The translations under genes were made by a program, and so were the position numbers. From NCBI GenBank assembly GCA_036571765.1, contig BROE01000016.1, positions 7,050,821 to 7,114,820 of the forward strand: a DNA stretch of 64,000 nucleotides. The letters run 5' to 3'. Positions 1 through 12,789 of the stretch are shown here, one piece after another. A model generated the notes under the pieces. That model was not told the DNA's origin and did not search any database. It worked only from the letters and a program-made list of their open reading frames with translations. Source of the stretch: Plecoglossus altivelis (lineage: Eukaryota; Chordata; Actinopteri; Osmeriformes; Plecoglossidae). Every line of letters begins with the position of its first letter. Position 1 is the first letter of the stretch.

Positions 1-2562
1 AAGTTCTGAAACAGCTGTATGAATGGATCCATTTATGATATTGAATGAACACGCAGCCCAACCAATAACCGCCTTCTACCTTGTGTGGTAGTGCATCCGA
101 GTTCATCCTCCTGTAGCTGAAGTGTGTGCTCGTTAGTTGAAGAGTTCAGCAGCCGACAAAACTTTAAGCTTTCCAATCAAATCAGCTTTCAAGAAGCAGC
201 GAATCCTTGAAAATGAATTCAATGAATAAGCCATCTAAGAAAAGAGTGAATGGAGGCCTATGGGCCAAATGGAGGGATTCCCGGGAGAGAGAGAGAGAAC
301 TCTCAGAGTCAGAAAACATGAGGACTTCAGAGAAGTAAAGATATCCAAAAAGCCAGAGGGAGTGCAGTCTGTGTTTTGCTTTGGCTGTCTGCAAAAGCCT
401 CTGGACCAGAGAGGGCTATAGTAGTGTGTATGTGTTTTGGTGTGTGAGTGTGTGTGTGTTTGTGTTTGGGAAGATGCTCCGAGCTGTGAGCACGGGCGCT
501 CGTCCCTACGTCAGTTGTTTTCCGTGGGCGTGTGTTTCTTCTCCTTGCCTGGTGCTGCTGGACTGTTTTCCATGTGGGATCCTTTTGCTTTACAAGGCTG
601 CCACTCTGCCAAGCATTCTCTTGATCTCATTGTAAACTCTCCCCTCCCTCTGTGTGCGCACACCTAGACACGCACACTCACCGACACATATATATGCATG
701 TGCATACACACACTCCCATGCACGACACACACACTCTCCCTCGGTTTATATCCCTCTTGCTCACTCGCTCTCTCTGTTTGGTACTTGTAATTTAGCTCGC
801 ATGAGGGAGTTATATTTAGACAGAAATACCTAATAGCCGGTTTCCGTTTAATCACGTGTTACCTCCTGAAACACAGTCATTCTTTTAATAGGCATCATCC
901 CTGCCTTTCTGCACAAAAGAGCCTCATCTGACAACACGCTAATTTGCGATTTCATTATATATTTTCTCTCTCCTCCCACTGTCCGTCTCTCCAACTCTTC
1001 CAGTTCTTTATGAAGAATCAGGAGATATGCAGTTCCTCGTCAGCGGTCATTATTAATGGACTGCCATTAATTAAGCCTTACTCTTGTCAGGACGTCAACT
1101 CTGACCTCGTAATGGAGGGCTTGTTTCAGAAACAACACCCATAGAATGGGTGGAACGGTGGCCTTAGTCACATGGAAAACCAATGACAAACTGCCACTGC
1201 TCAGTCCATTCAACTTTTCACACAGAGGAAGTTCAAATTCATCAAGCTTGCAAACGGACTGTCTTTAAACCCTCACATGTCTGACTCCCTAAATTCAGTT
1301 GGTTCAAATGTTGACGATCACGGTCATCAATCTGATGGCGATGTGAAGTCTGTCCCTGGGAGTCTGTCTTTGTGTCGTCGTCCCCCACACACACACCACA
1401 TGCATGCATACACACACTCACGCTCATGCCTGCGCACATCAACACATGAAGCTAGAAAGTTTAGTAAACATTCTGAAATGGTATTGTTAGCTTGCTCTGG
1501 TTGGCAGAGTGTTTGTTATTTACATACTCCATTTCCAGCCACTCTCAAAGATGCAGGGATTCTCCCTGCCACTTCACTCTATTTGGCTGTGCTATTTCTA
1601 TCAATTGCCTCCTCTCCCTACTTGTCTTGTGACACACACACAATACTTGTTCTATTTCCCTCCTCCCTCTTTCATACTGTTCATTTTAATATATATGCAC
1701 ACACGCACACACACATTCTACCTTCATTAAATAGGATAGCACTGTGGTCTGTCTGATTAGAGATAATCACGTTTACATTGTCCAGTTTCTACCCTCTCCT
1801 AATGCAGTGGAAACAAGAGGCGCCACCTCATTAGTGAGCGTGTGGACGAGTGCGTGTGCGTGTCAGCTTGACAATGTCTGTCTAAAGTGGTCCTCATCTC
1901 TCTCTCCGAGTGTCACGACAACCATACAGTCCACATCGCCCAGCGTGGCACAAGCGCAGAGCAGAACAGCCAGCCTCTTCAAGCGCATGCTGGCTCCACG
2001 GCGCTCCTGCTTCCCCTCCAGCAGCATCGCTCATGACAGGGTAACTTGGGCACGCGGGGCAGACGTCCCGACCCTCCGCAGTACCTCTCCCCTCTGTTCA
2101 GCGTGCGTTTCATCAATCATTCATGGGACTCTGGTAGAGGGTGTTTGTTTTTACTGCCCCATGGTGCAGCAGCCGGAAAGCAAACATCAATTGAAAGACA
2201 CACAAGTCATGTTCTGCTCGCAGCATCACCAGCTCCCCCCCCCCTCTCCCTCCCAACCCAGCCGTGGTTTCCAAACCCCCCGAGGAATGCTAATGTCCGT
2301 GCGTCCGTCACTGGGAGGACTCTGTGCAACATCATTCTATAGGGGGGACATGAGCTTCAGGTGTGTGTGTTGTCTCAGACTGTTTACGTATGCATGTGTT
2401 CTTACTGTGTGTCGTGTGTGTGTTCTTGGACAAGCCCACAAAGTGGGCTTTTTTCGTGTGCTTGTGTGTGTTTGCACGTACAGTCCTCTTCCTTTGCCTG
2501 AAGCTCATGTGTCACTCTGGGAAGCTTCCTAAGCATGTCAGAGCCTGGAGGCCTGGAGGGGT

Positions 2563-2585
2563 GGGGGGGGGGGGGGGGGGGGGGG
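2563..2585. repeat. Poly-G run (23 bases)
   Basis: An uninterrupted G run in the slc24a3 intron; possible quadruplex former and a likely site of length error in assembly. Confidence 0.9.
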
Positions 2586-5159
2586 CGCTCTTGTGTCACT
2601 CCCCATCGCATCACATCCTGCAAGGAGTCACACCAGCAGGAAACACAATGCCATAGACAGGGAAGACAAGTGGAGGGAGCAAGCAGCGACTGCAGAAAAT
2701 AAAATAGTTCTTCCATAATGATTGAGACGAATTGTGTTGTGTTTTGTGTTTATGTGCTTGTGTGCCCTTGTGTGTTGGAGAAGGCCTTTGTACCACTTAA
2801 ACCAACAGACTGTAGTCTTACCCTCGACCCAGGGGGGACGACACAATGGCAGAGGTGTGCCTTGCACACATACATTCGTGTGTGTGTTTGTATGTATGCA
2901 TGTAATTGTGTGTTGGTGTGTGCATACCTTGAAAGGGATTAAGCACCTCTTTCGAGACCTCTGATGTCGCAGTGCGCTGAATAACGAATGAGCTCTTGTT
3001 TGTTTTCACAAACTCAAGGTTACTCAACCATCTAATCTTATTTAGGATTTCTGGGCATGATCGTTTATTCGAAACAACACCAATAAATCGCTTGTAACGT
3101 AAACGAGCGCGCACGACAACATGTGCACGCATGCATGTGTACACCTACACGTGTCCTGCATTTAAAGCTTTCCCTTTCCGAAGAAAATCCATTTGAATTG
3201 ACTGTCAGCGGCCTTGTCTTGGATGAGCCTGAAATATCCAAACTGTGACAGTCTGCTTGAAATTTGTCAATGAAACGCAAGCTGTCGACTGTTTGGATGT
3301 TGACACTTTTGTATTGCATTTTGTGTGGCGGACTTGGAGTTGAGGAGAGACAGTTTCTATCTCTCAGACATACGCGCACACTCCCCCCCCCCCCTTCCTG
3401 CCTCTTCCCCTACACTTGAGGAATGCGACATCCCTGCCATCCAATCCTCTCCATCTTTCCAGGATCTGTCAGCACATCTGTTTCTCCCGACCCACGACTT
3501 GATCTCTATCGCTCCTTGTTCCTGACATGAACATGACCTACGCTGGAATACTCGGCTCTCTCCTTCCTGGTCTCCTCTTTATTCCTCCACTGAAGCACTT
3601 TTCTATTGTGTCATAGAACTCGTGTACTTAACAACAACTGAGTAAAGTGGAGGAGAGTTTGACTGGAGTGTATGATTGTTTGTATTGAGTAACCAAGCGA
3701 GGGGGAGTTAGTGCCATTCCACTGCCTGGACTAACCGGCAAATTCTGGCAGGTGCAATCGGAGCCCTCGTTTGTTACCATGGCGACCTGGCCTGACTGTG
3801 GTCACTGGTCAGTGGAGTGTGTTATCGCGTCTGCGTGTGTGTGTGTCGGTCTGTCTGCCTCTAGAATGTGTATTATGTGTGTGTTGGCGAGGCAGTTGCT
3901 GGACATGAAAAAGATTGGATGTGAGACTGCATCTCCCGGGTCCCAGTGTAGTGCCAACTCTGCACGAGGCCAGCGATGCAGATTCCAGAGATGTTGGTCA
4001 AGCCCGGCTGCCTCTCCTCTTGTCTCTGCGTGCATGTCCACATTCCAGCACCTCTCGCCACTGCAGGGGATGTTTTCATCTCAACGCCTCAGCGTTGCCG
4101 GGAAGAGACAAAGCTGACACACCGGACATTGGCGGGAGAGGAGGAGGCGGAGGAGGAGGGGGAAAGGGAGTGGGGGGGGCAGGGGGACTTAGATCTCCTA
4201 AACTGTTATGCTTGTCCTCACGCCTGTTGAGACACGTCTCTGGTTGTTCTTTCACAAATGTTTGTGCTCTCTAGGGACTCTCGGCCCACTGGCCTCTCAG
4301 TGCTTTTGGCTTCTTGGCTCTGTGTTTTGCTCGCTCTTTCCCGAATCCAAACACCTGCTTTTTTCCTCCCACGCTTCATCCTCGCCATTCCCTTTTCATC
4401 CGATCTCCTCCTCTTCTCTGTCGCCGTCTCGTGCGTCTCCCAAGCCTGCCTGAAGACAGCTGATGCAGCACCCCCCCCCCCCCCCTCCACACACACACAC
4501 ACACATCCCCACCTCCCATTTTGTACTAATTTGTCTTATTTACAGCTGGCCCCTTCCAGAATCCTCTCACTCCAAATCGCCAGGGCCTCACATGCCGGTT
4601 TCCAAGGCAACATGGCCCCTCGTATAGATGATGTCATCACCTACTGTTGCTGTCATCGGACCCTGATGCTCAGTGGCCAGATTGCCGCGGTTACATAATC
4701 CAGTGTTATCACCAAGAGTGGGATATGAAAAGACTTGGAGTGTAATCTAATCTGATGTAGAATAAGAGGAACATTAGTGGTATGGCACAGGATTATTATT
4801 ATTCCTCTGTAGCATGTCTGTTTATGCGGTGTGTCATATCTATTAATGGGTTTGTGTGGGAACTTGTAAAATCCTCTGAGCTTCATGCTACAATGTAAAA
4901 GTCTAAGGGTAATTGCCAGTTATGTGTATTGTATTCCATATCACTGTTTACTGTGTGGACCTGATCTGGAGGAGGACTGTGGGCAGGGCACAGACAAACA
5001 AGGTTACTAATACAGACGCACTTGTGCATGTTGGTAGCAACACACACAACATGCTCATGCTCATGCCTACCACCACACACACAAACCTTGGTGTTCAGGT
5101 GCTGACATGCACTCTACGTACAGTGATTCTCCAGAGGACATCCTGATCCTGAGTGGTGA

Positions 5160-5315
5160 GCAGAGAGAGGGAGAGCGCAAGAAAGAGAGAAAGTGCAAGA
5201 GAGAGAGAGAGAGCAAGAGCAAGAGGGAGAGAGAGAGCGAGAGAGATAGAGAGAGAGAGAGCAAGAGAGAGAGAGAGCGAGAGAGAGAGTGCAAGAGAGA
5301 GAAAGTGATAGAGAT

Positions 5316-5379
<64 letters not shown>
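5160..5379. repeat. GA-rich microsatellite block
   Basis: About 220 bp almost entirely purine, mixing GAGAGA with AAGAGC/AGTGCAAG interruptions and ending in a pure (GA)n of about 55 bp (5322-5379). Long frames across it on both strands are artefacts. Confidence 0.9.
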
Positions 5380-5381
<2 letters not shown>

Positions 5382-6263
5382 CAGCAGTAAGGCTGTGTTG
5401 GTCTGATGCATGCTTTCAAAAGAGAACACTGCTGAATTATGAACACTTACTTGAACAGTCTCCTGAGGACACTGTACTCTCCTTGTATGTGCACGTGTGT
5501 GCATGCGTGTGTGGCATGTGCGTGCGTATACACGCACATCCAAATCCATTATCATTGTTGTCACTCTACCTCACCCCCCTTTTCAGCAGAGTATGACTGT
5601 TAATTCCCAGTGCTCATTAAGCAGACAGTAAGTGCCATTAAAAATAAATAAACAACCTTTCTGAGGTTAAATCATGGGCTACGCCATCATGATGGCGATG
5701 GTGATGTTTGTACGAGATGCTGGTGGTCACCTCGCACCGTGTGGGCCTTCCAGCCATTCACCCTCCTGAACACGCTACAGTCATGCAGTCCATAGGTCCA
5801 TCCATCCACCCTCCTACTAATCAAATCAGTTGAACGTGATTTGAAATTGACTATCACCCATACTGTACCATAGTACATAGTGCCTGATTGACTGAACTTT
5901 GGCAGACCAGGTTCCAAGTGTAACAGACTGACTGAGGTTTTTGGCCAGATATGTTCAGACTTGCCCAGTTTAATCACAAAACAACACAGCCATATAACGT
6001 TGTTTTCTTTCCTTCTCTTCCTCCGTTTTTCTCTTTCTGCGTTCCTCATTTCCCTCTGACTAGCACACAACCTTTCCTTTACGAGCATTCCACCTCCGTA
6101 AATGTGTTTGTAATTAAGCAGCAGGCTTACCGTCACACACACACACACACACGCACACACATTAAGGCGTTGTACAAACCCTTTTAAGTTTTAGAAAGCA
6201 GTCATATTTGGACCTTGGTGATGGCCAAGGTTTAAGTTAGGACCCTCCATAGTCATAGCATAG

Positions 6264-6455
6264 CACCTCGTAGCATAGTACCTTATGGCATAGCGCCTCA
6301 TAGCACAGCACCTCGTAGCATAGCACCTTATAGCATAGCACCTCGTAGCATAGCACCTTATGGCATAGCACCTGATAGTATAGCACCTTATAGCATAGCG
6401 CCTCATAGTATAGCACCTTATAACATAGCGCCTCATAGCATAGCGCCTGCCATAG
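6264..6455. repeat. 15-bp minisatellite, about 13 copies
   Basis: The unit is CACCTCGTAGCATAG or CACCTTATAGCATAG with CGCCTCAT variants. Twelve full 15-bp units run from 6264 to 6443, plus a partial to 6455, with alternating variants suggesting a 30-bp higher-order unit. A period divisible by three makes reverse-strand frames read as RCYAIRCYATRC-type repeats. Confidence 0.9.
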
Positions 6456-8469
6456 GGGCTCATGCAGTATACAGACCATGGTGTTCATTAGACAGAACAA
6501 GAAGCTGTCATGTTCTGTTGTTTCCATCCAGGAAGGAGCCCCTCCCCAACTCCTCTCTCATGTCCCAGGTCAGCAGCGCGACCGGTGTGTCCTGATTTCT
6601 TGCGGCCCACGTTTGTTGGCGCTCTGATTAAATGCCAGTATTAGCATGTAACCTTTCACGGGGTACTGCGCCCCCCCCCCCCCCACACACACACACACAC
6701 ACACATGCACGCACTCTCTGTCCCGCCACACAGAAACTCCCCACACACACAGACACACTCTAACGACAACACCCTCCCCCCTGAACTCAACTCCCCTCCA
6801 GAGGAGGTTGTTTCAAAAAGGCGACCTGCTTCCAGACCTGCATGCAGACACACGTGACTCTCGAAACGCACAGTGGGGGAAGGCATCACACACACGTGTG
6901 TGTATCTACACAAACACACACACACACAACCGCGTTCTTATGAATATGATGTGTCAGCGATACCCACTTCCCTGACGACTGTGACACTGAAGCGTGTCTA
7001 TGTGGCTCTGAGCCTCTTCCAGGCTGTGTTGGACGGCAGCGAGAGGTTGGTGGCAGGGGCAATGCTGTTTCTTTATCTCTATTTGTGTTTGAATCAAATA
7101 GAACAACCGACCACTTTGGATGGGTTTTATTTTGTATTAAAGGCGATGCTGCAGATGTAGAACCGGCCTGGTAGGCATTGTTAAAATTGAACCCGAAAAG
7201 CTCCTTCGGAGGCGTCTCCGGGACCTCTGAGAGAGCGTCAGGATGAGTGTGCAGACAGAAGATGGGGGCTGGCAGGCGATTGGCAGTTGGTAATTGAGCG
7301 GAGAGAGTCTGAGCCTCGTCTGGAGGTCTGAGTCAGTGTGTAGGGAGATGTGTGGGGTCAGTAACCCATCCTTCCCCAAGCCTCCCCTGGTGCTAATTGT
7401 TGCTCGTGGCTGGAAGTGTTCAGACAAGCAATTTACAGAGTGGGGGAGCTTTAGGCAGCCTCAACCTGTGCGATCCTCTTGTTTCCTTTCTTCTTGTCCC
7501 CATCTTTTCCCTTTCCTATCATTTCCTTTCTATCTTTTTTCCCTTTCCTATCCTCTCCTTTCATCCTTCTCAATCTTTTTGGACCAGATTCTTTCCCATA
7601 CTGTATCCACCCCCTTCTTAAATCCCTCTAAATCCTTCCTCTTTTGTAACACGATTGCACAAATGTCCTGGGTTACACCTTCCACTGTCTGTGACAGAAT
7701 AGCAACAGATAGATAGACCTTGTACATACAAAGAAGAGATCGAGGCCATCCACGCTCCACATCCTATATCAATCATGTCCATCCAGAAACGAAGCTTGTC
7801 CATTATTACAATCTATCGCTCCCCATTCGCAAACCATAAGCTTTGTGTTGTGCAAACACTGGACGAACAAGGAGAATTTAGCTCTCTCCTGAAGATTAGA
7901 TCAGATTCATTTCATTTTTGTTCTGTAAGTAGAGTGTGGAGGATGAGTGCTAGATTTGTGTGATTTTTAAGCCATGGGATACAGAGAAGGGTTTTAATTC
8001 ATTGTGACGATGTACTTGTGAGGGCCAACATACAGTAACCTTGGATTGGCACTCCAGCCATACTAATAGCACTCTCATATAAACCGTACATGTCTACTTA
8101 GAGTACATTAAACATTCGGGTTGGGAAGATCAGAGTGACCGGTACAAGACTTCACATCCCATCTGCTAATCTCAATTTGTGTTTGTGCGAGTGTGTGTTT
8201 GAATGTGTGTGTGAGCGCGAGCATTTCGCTGCGCATATGTATACATATGTGCGTGGATGTATATGACTTTGTCCCGGTTACCTAGGTGGGTAGGTAGGTT
8301 GACAGAGTTTCACCAGTGTTTCTCCCTGTTACCTGTGGGATGTTGGAACAGGGCCGCTCTTTGCCTTGATGAACAAAAAGCCATCTGTCGTCTGCACAAG
8401 GAGTGATCTTTTCTACTGCTGGTAAAAGGCCGACCCTCCAGAGAGCTCTATGATGAAGCATAAGATTAG

Positions 8470-8561
8470 GATCACCCTCTCTCCCTCTCTATCGCTGTCT
8501 GTCTCTCTCTCCCTCTCTATCGCTGTCTGTCTCTCTCTCTCTCCCTCTCTATCGCTGTCTG

Positions 8562-8607
<46 letters not shown>

Positions 8608-8631
8608 CCTCTCTATCGCTGTCTCTTTCTT

Positions 8632-8667
<36 letters not shown>

Positions 8668-8760
8668 GCTCTGTCTCTCCCTCTCTCTCTCCCTCTGTCT
8701 CTCCCTCTTTCCACTCTCTTTTCTCTACCGTCCCTCTCTCACTCTCTCTTCTGCTCACAG
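8470..8760. repeat. CT-rich block with an embedded 26-bp minisatellite
   Basis: CT dinucleotides plus repeated CTATCGCTGTCTGT motifs (near 8488, 8516, 8548, 8603), all polypyrimidine-rich on this strand. Confidence 0.85.
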
Positions 8761-8820
8761 TGGCCTTATGTAATGACTGTTTGATTACGTAAGTGCGTGC
8801 TCATGGGGGGGAGGTGGGGA

Positions 8821-8874
8821 CAACACACACCCACACACACACACTCACACCCACACACACACACACTCACACTG
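8821..8874. repeat. CA microsatellite
   Basis: Interrupted (CA)n with CCACAC and CTCACAC breaks. Confidence 0.85.
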
Positions 8875-11497
8875 AAGGCTATGTTGTCAATCCTCTGCCC
8901 CCCAGCGAACCTAGCTATCACAGGATCCCGTCAATCCAGCCTGATCCAGCACAGATTTCAAAATCTGGGATTTGAGAGCTTGCGTGAGTGTGCGTGTGTA
9001 TGGGTGGTTGTACGTGTGTGTGCATCTGTGTGTGGCTTTGATAATGGGGATAGGGAATTTGTCTGTTTAAGTACTCTTATGTGTTCCTGATCTGATTTTA
9101 TTGTATCCATGTGTACACACCTGTGTTATGGTTGTGCGTACAAAGCACAATATACCATCTCTGTAAATGAGTACAGTGTACGTCTCCTTGGGTATCAATG
9201 CAAGGAACGTCCCTGTGTGTGTTTTGGGGTGGATCTGTGTGCATGCTAGTATGGATGCTGCATGCTGTTCTTCCCAGCCTTGTGACTGAGCACTGGCCAA
9301 ACTGATAAACAGCAATTGAAAACCGCTGTCAACGCTCTGCTAATTCAATACTCTGACTGCCTTCCCCAATCCTTTGCCAGTTTGGACTTTTAGCTCTGCT
9401 CTGGCTGCATACCTCTGTTCAACCTGTGGCTGGCACCTCTCTGTATTAGCAAGCATCTCTAGAGCAGGGAATCCCTCCCAGAAATGTTTTGTCTTGTTTT
9501 TCTTGAGGATTTAGGTTGGTTATAGGTGCTATGAGCATCTATGAAGCTCTCTAAATGGGAAAAGGCTAACAAATGTAAATTTGAGCAAATGAATTGCATT
9601 AGCTACTGTTTTGTGAGACATGACCAGCTACCTTTAAAGGTTGTACGTGACCAGCCTGTCTATTCTGTCGTGAGTATGGATCTTCTGTGACTTCTGATGT
9701 CACACACAGATGTGGCAGGACATCCAAAGGTCAAATTCTATCACATGGAAAATATAAGAAGAAAAACATCACACATACACACACAAACACAAACAGACAC
9801 ACACCCACATACACACAGAGATGCAGTCCAGTATCTCTCCTGCTCTCTCTTTCGTTCCATTTCATTCTCTTTCTATGCTTTTATCTCTCGATTGCTTTTT
9901 TGCCGGCGCACAAACACACTCACACACAAACATGAATTAGATGTTAAACGATCCTTTAAATGCACTCTTTCAATTTAGTTTAACCTTTGCCAAAGAACTG
10001 GCGACGACATTGATTTATGGGAGGATAAAATACTTGATTTGAAGGCTTTTAAGTTGACCAAAATTAAAGAGCTGTTCATTGACATTTCACTTCATTAGCA
10101 GTAACTTCAGTCAAGACACTCCCTTATTGACTTGAGCATTTATTGATAACCAAAGCCATGGAAATAGGTTTGACTTTGGCGGAGTGGATGTAGGGGGCAG
10201 CACTTCCTGCTTGTAGCACGAGCAAGCAACAATCATGCGTGTGCGTATCTGTGTAGCCTTCTAATGCCGCCTTATAGGACGTGGGCCAATGGGCTTAAGG
10301 CCGGCTAACATGGGCGTCGTCCATGATGAGCAGAGGGACACACGCTGTCCAAGTGTCACGCCTGAACTCGGCTTCACTCGCATTCATAGTTAAAGACTTG
10401 CAATGTGAAGCGTAAGGACATGTCTTTTTGATACATTTTGATACATTTTCAGGGAAGGTTGTCACGAACTTATAGCTATTCCAAAATTGAGAGATAGATG
10501 TAGTTTATTCTACAATTTAATTTACAGTACTCAAAAATGTAATGACTCCAGCAGACTGGTACAAAACAAAGATTTGTTACTGAAATACAGGACACCCTGT
10601 TAGTCAAACAGATGCTGAGCCATTTGATGTTAGCCTCCCACATAGTCACGGTTGGGAATCTGACCAAAGCCCAGTTCATCTGTAAATACAGAGCTCTTAT
10701 CTTCTCGACGCTTTCACGCTGTCGAAGAAAGCCAAATGACATCATCGTCCATCTCGTCCAGAACCGTTGCCGTGGTGGCAGCAGCGCCAGAGCGCCGGCT
10801 ACCACTTTGTAGTCCTGTTGTTTCCCCTCCTAATCCCATGTTATTCTGTCTCCAGCCTCTGCACTCCGTACCAGGGGGGAGAAATCTCTTTACAGAACAG
10901 ACTGCACTTAGTGCACCATTGCAGCGCTATGTGTATGCATGGACTCATGCATGGATGATCCATTTAGAGCAGGGGACAGTGTGGAGGTCCTGCTGGAGTC
11001 GGGTCTGACAGGATCCAGCTGACATGATCAGCTAAGCTCATAAAGGGAGCGGGGATGGGGGTGGGGGAGAGGCATTTTAATATATGTATATAGGTTTTAT
11101 TCTTTTTACTGTGCGTTTCGTTGAGCTCCAAAAAAGTCTCACGTATGTGTTTCAATGTGTTTGATTGGACTGCGATCCATCCGCTTTACGCAATGAGGTG
11201 GAGGAGCCTAGGGCTGGTCAGAGCTTAGGACAGCTGAACTGAGCTGAACTGGGAGGCGAACACGCACAAAAGACCCCTTCTGTCAGCGTAGAGAGCAGGA
11301 AGGGTCTTTGGTCGTCCGCCCCAGCTGCTCACTTGTTTGGGTGGGCGTGTTTGTTGTTGTTGTTGTTATTTTAGAGGGGCCCCTCATTGGCTGTGGCTGT
11401 GGGACATGAAATCACGCTTTGGACGTGTGTGAACGTTTCTATACTCTATACTATACCCACAGTACAATGGTACTGTAGCAGTAGTCTAGGTGGGGGG

Positions 11498-11500
<3 letters not shown>

Positions 11501-11531
<31 letters not shown>
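11501..11531. repeat. GT microsatellite
   Basis: Pure (GT)15 in the slc24a3 intron, preceded by a short G run. Confidence 0.9.
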
Positions 11532-11532
<1 letters not shown>

Positions 11533-11999
11533 ACGTGTTTGAGGAAGGGAGAGGGAGCAAATGCGTTGGTCTGTTGGTGTTGAACGACACATTAATTTGA
11601 GTCTCTTCTTATTAGTGTTGTAAGTGCTGTCTGTCAGTAGTATTTGGCGGCATCTTGGAGTAATTGACTGGCACCTTGGCTCACTGTGTGCAAGCGTGGG
11701 CATTGAGAGCTGGGCACTGGTGTTGGGGAGACTACCTTGGCTGCCAGACACAGCGGGAAACACATTCCAGCGTGCTTCTGCCCTGCCAACGGTACTGTAG
11801 GGCCCATGGTGAGGTTTGTACTGTACTGTATCAGAGGAAGCAGAGGGGACGTGACGAGAGGAAGGAGGAGAACCAAAAGGGGAGGAGGAAGAGAGTGAAA
11901 AACTTCCAGGAGAATCGCCTTGTATAAAGAACATATTTCACAAACACAACTCACTTCATGGTCCGTCTCTGAAACACCCTCCCTCCTCCTCACCCCATT

Positions 12000-12019
12000 C
12001 CCCCCCCCCCCCCCCCCCC
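12000..12019. repeat. Poly-C run
   Basis: About 20 C bases within a longer pyrimidine-rich block extending to about 12180. Confidence 0.85.
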
Positions 12020-12789
12020 TCCGCCCCCGCCCTCCCCTGGCTTCATCCCCCTCTCTCTGTCCTCGCTCTCACCCTCCCATCCTCTCTGCAATCCTTGGCA
12101 GTTTTTCGCTGCCTCCGCCCCACCCTCACCCCTCTCTGTCTCTCTCTCCCTCCCCCCTTCACCTCTCTCTCTCTCTGGGGCCTTGTCAGGTCCTATGAGC
12201 AGAGATGGCTGTGTTGTGTTTGGGGCTTTGAGGGCAGGCTGAAGCTCGCTGACTCACACAACCTCTTGGGTGTTCGAGGAGAGAATGTCACCGCACATTG
12301 CGCAGCCGTTGCGCACGCACACGCGCGCACACACCCGGGCACGCACGGATATGCACACACGCTCTCACACACACGCTGTCCCTCACAAGTAAAGATACCA
12401 ACACATGCACATGCTCTCGCGTGTGTGCATTCACACACACACACACACACACATGTGTGTGACTATGTTTAGTTCTGTCACTCACATAGACTGGTATGTA
12501 TGTGACTGTTCTGGTGCACGTGTGTTTGAATCAAACCGTGTCATGTTTGAGTCTGAGACTGAGTATGTTGGCAGAACCATTGTCAGTCAATCTCACTCTC
12601 CTGTTACCATAACAAACACGTCAGTCACTATGTGTTCCACCACAGACATCCTTAGAGCGTACGGGCTTAATAACAGACCAGTCAACTGGTTCATGTCTGG
12701 TGTTTGACTGCAAACAAGCATGTGCTTCTCAGTCAGAGTGTTGCCTAATTAACTCAATTAATTTGTGCATGTGTGTGTTCTCTTTGCAG

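Larger units (their letters stand above)
1..12789 (+). other. slc24a3: Large 5' intron of slc24a3 (partial)
   Basis: No exon that I can recognise lies in this stretch. It precedes the first visible slc24a3 coding exon at 12790, whose first codon is split and needs one base from an upstream exon, so the region is read as intron. It is dense in simple repeats: GT/CA tracts throughout, a 23-base G run at 2563, a GA block at 5160-5379, a 15-bp minisatellite at 6264, a CT block at 8470-8760 and a C run near 12000. Open frames here are mostly translations of these repeats. An enhancer or small RNA gene inside it cannot be excluded by eye. Confidence 0.75.

Noticed and set aside
1744..2532. 262-codon plus-strand open frame
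   Set aside because: Low-complexity composition, no flanking splice pattern, no recognisable domain, lies in a repeat-rich intron.
5067..5564. 165-codon minus-strand frame (poly Ser-Leu)
   Set aside because: Translation of a GA microsatellite.
6264..6455. CRISPR array
   Set aside because: Contiguous 15-bp tandem units without spacers, in a vertebrate genome.
6191..6527. Minus-strand frames with RCYAIRCY or CYEVLCYK repeats
   Set aside because: Produced by the 15-bp minisatellite, whose period is a multiple of three; no gene context.
10476..10805. 109-codon minus-strand frame in the slc24a3 intron
   Set aside because: No recognisable domain or splice partner; length is compatible with chance.
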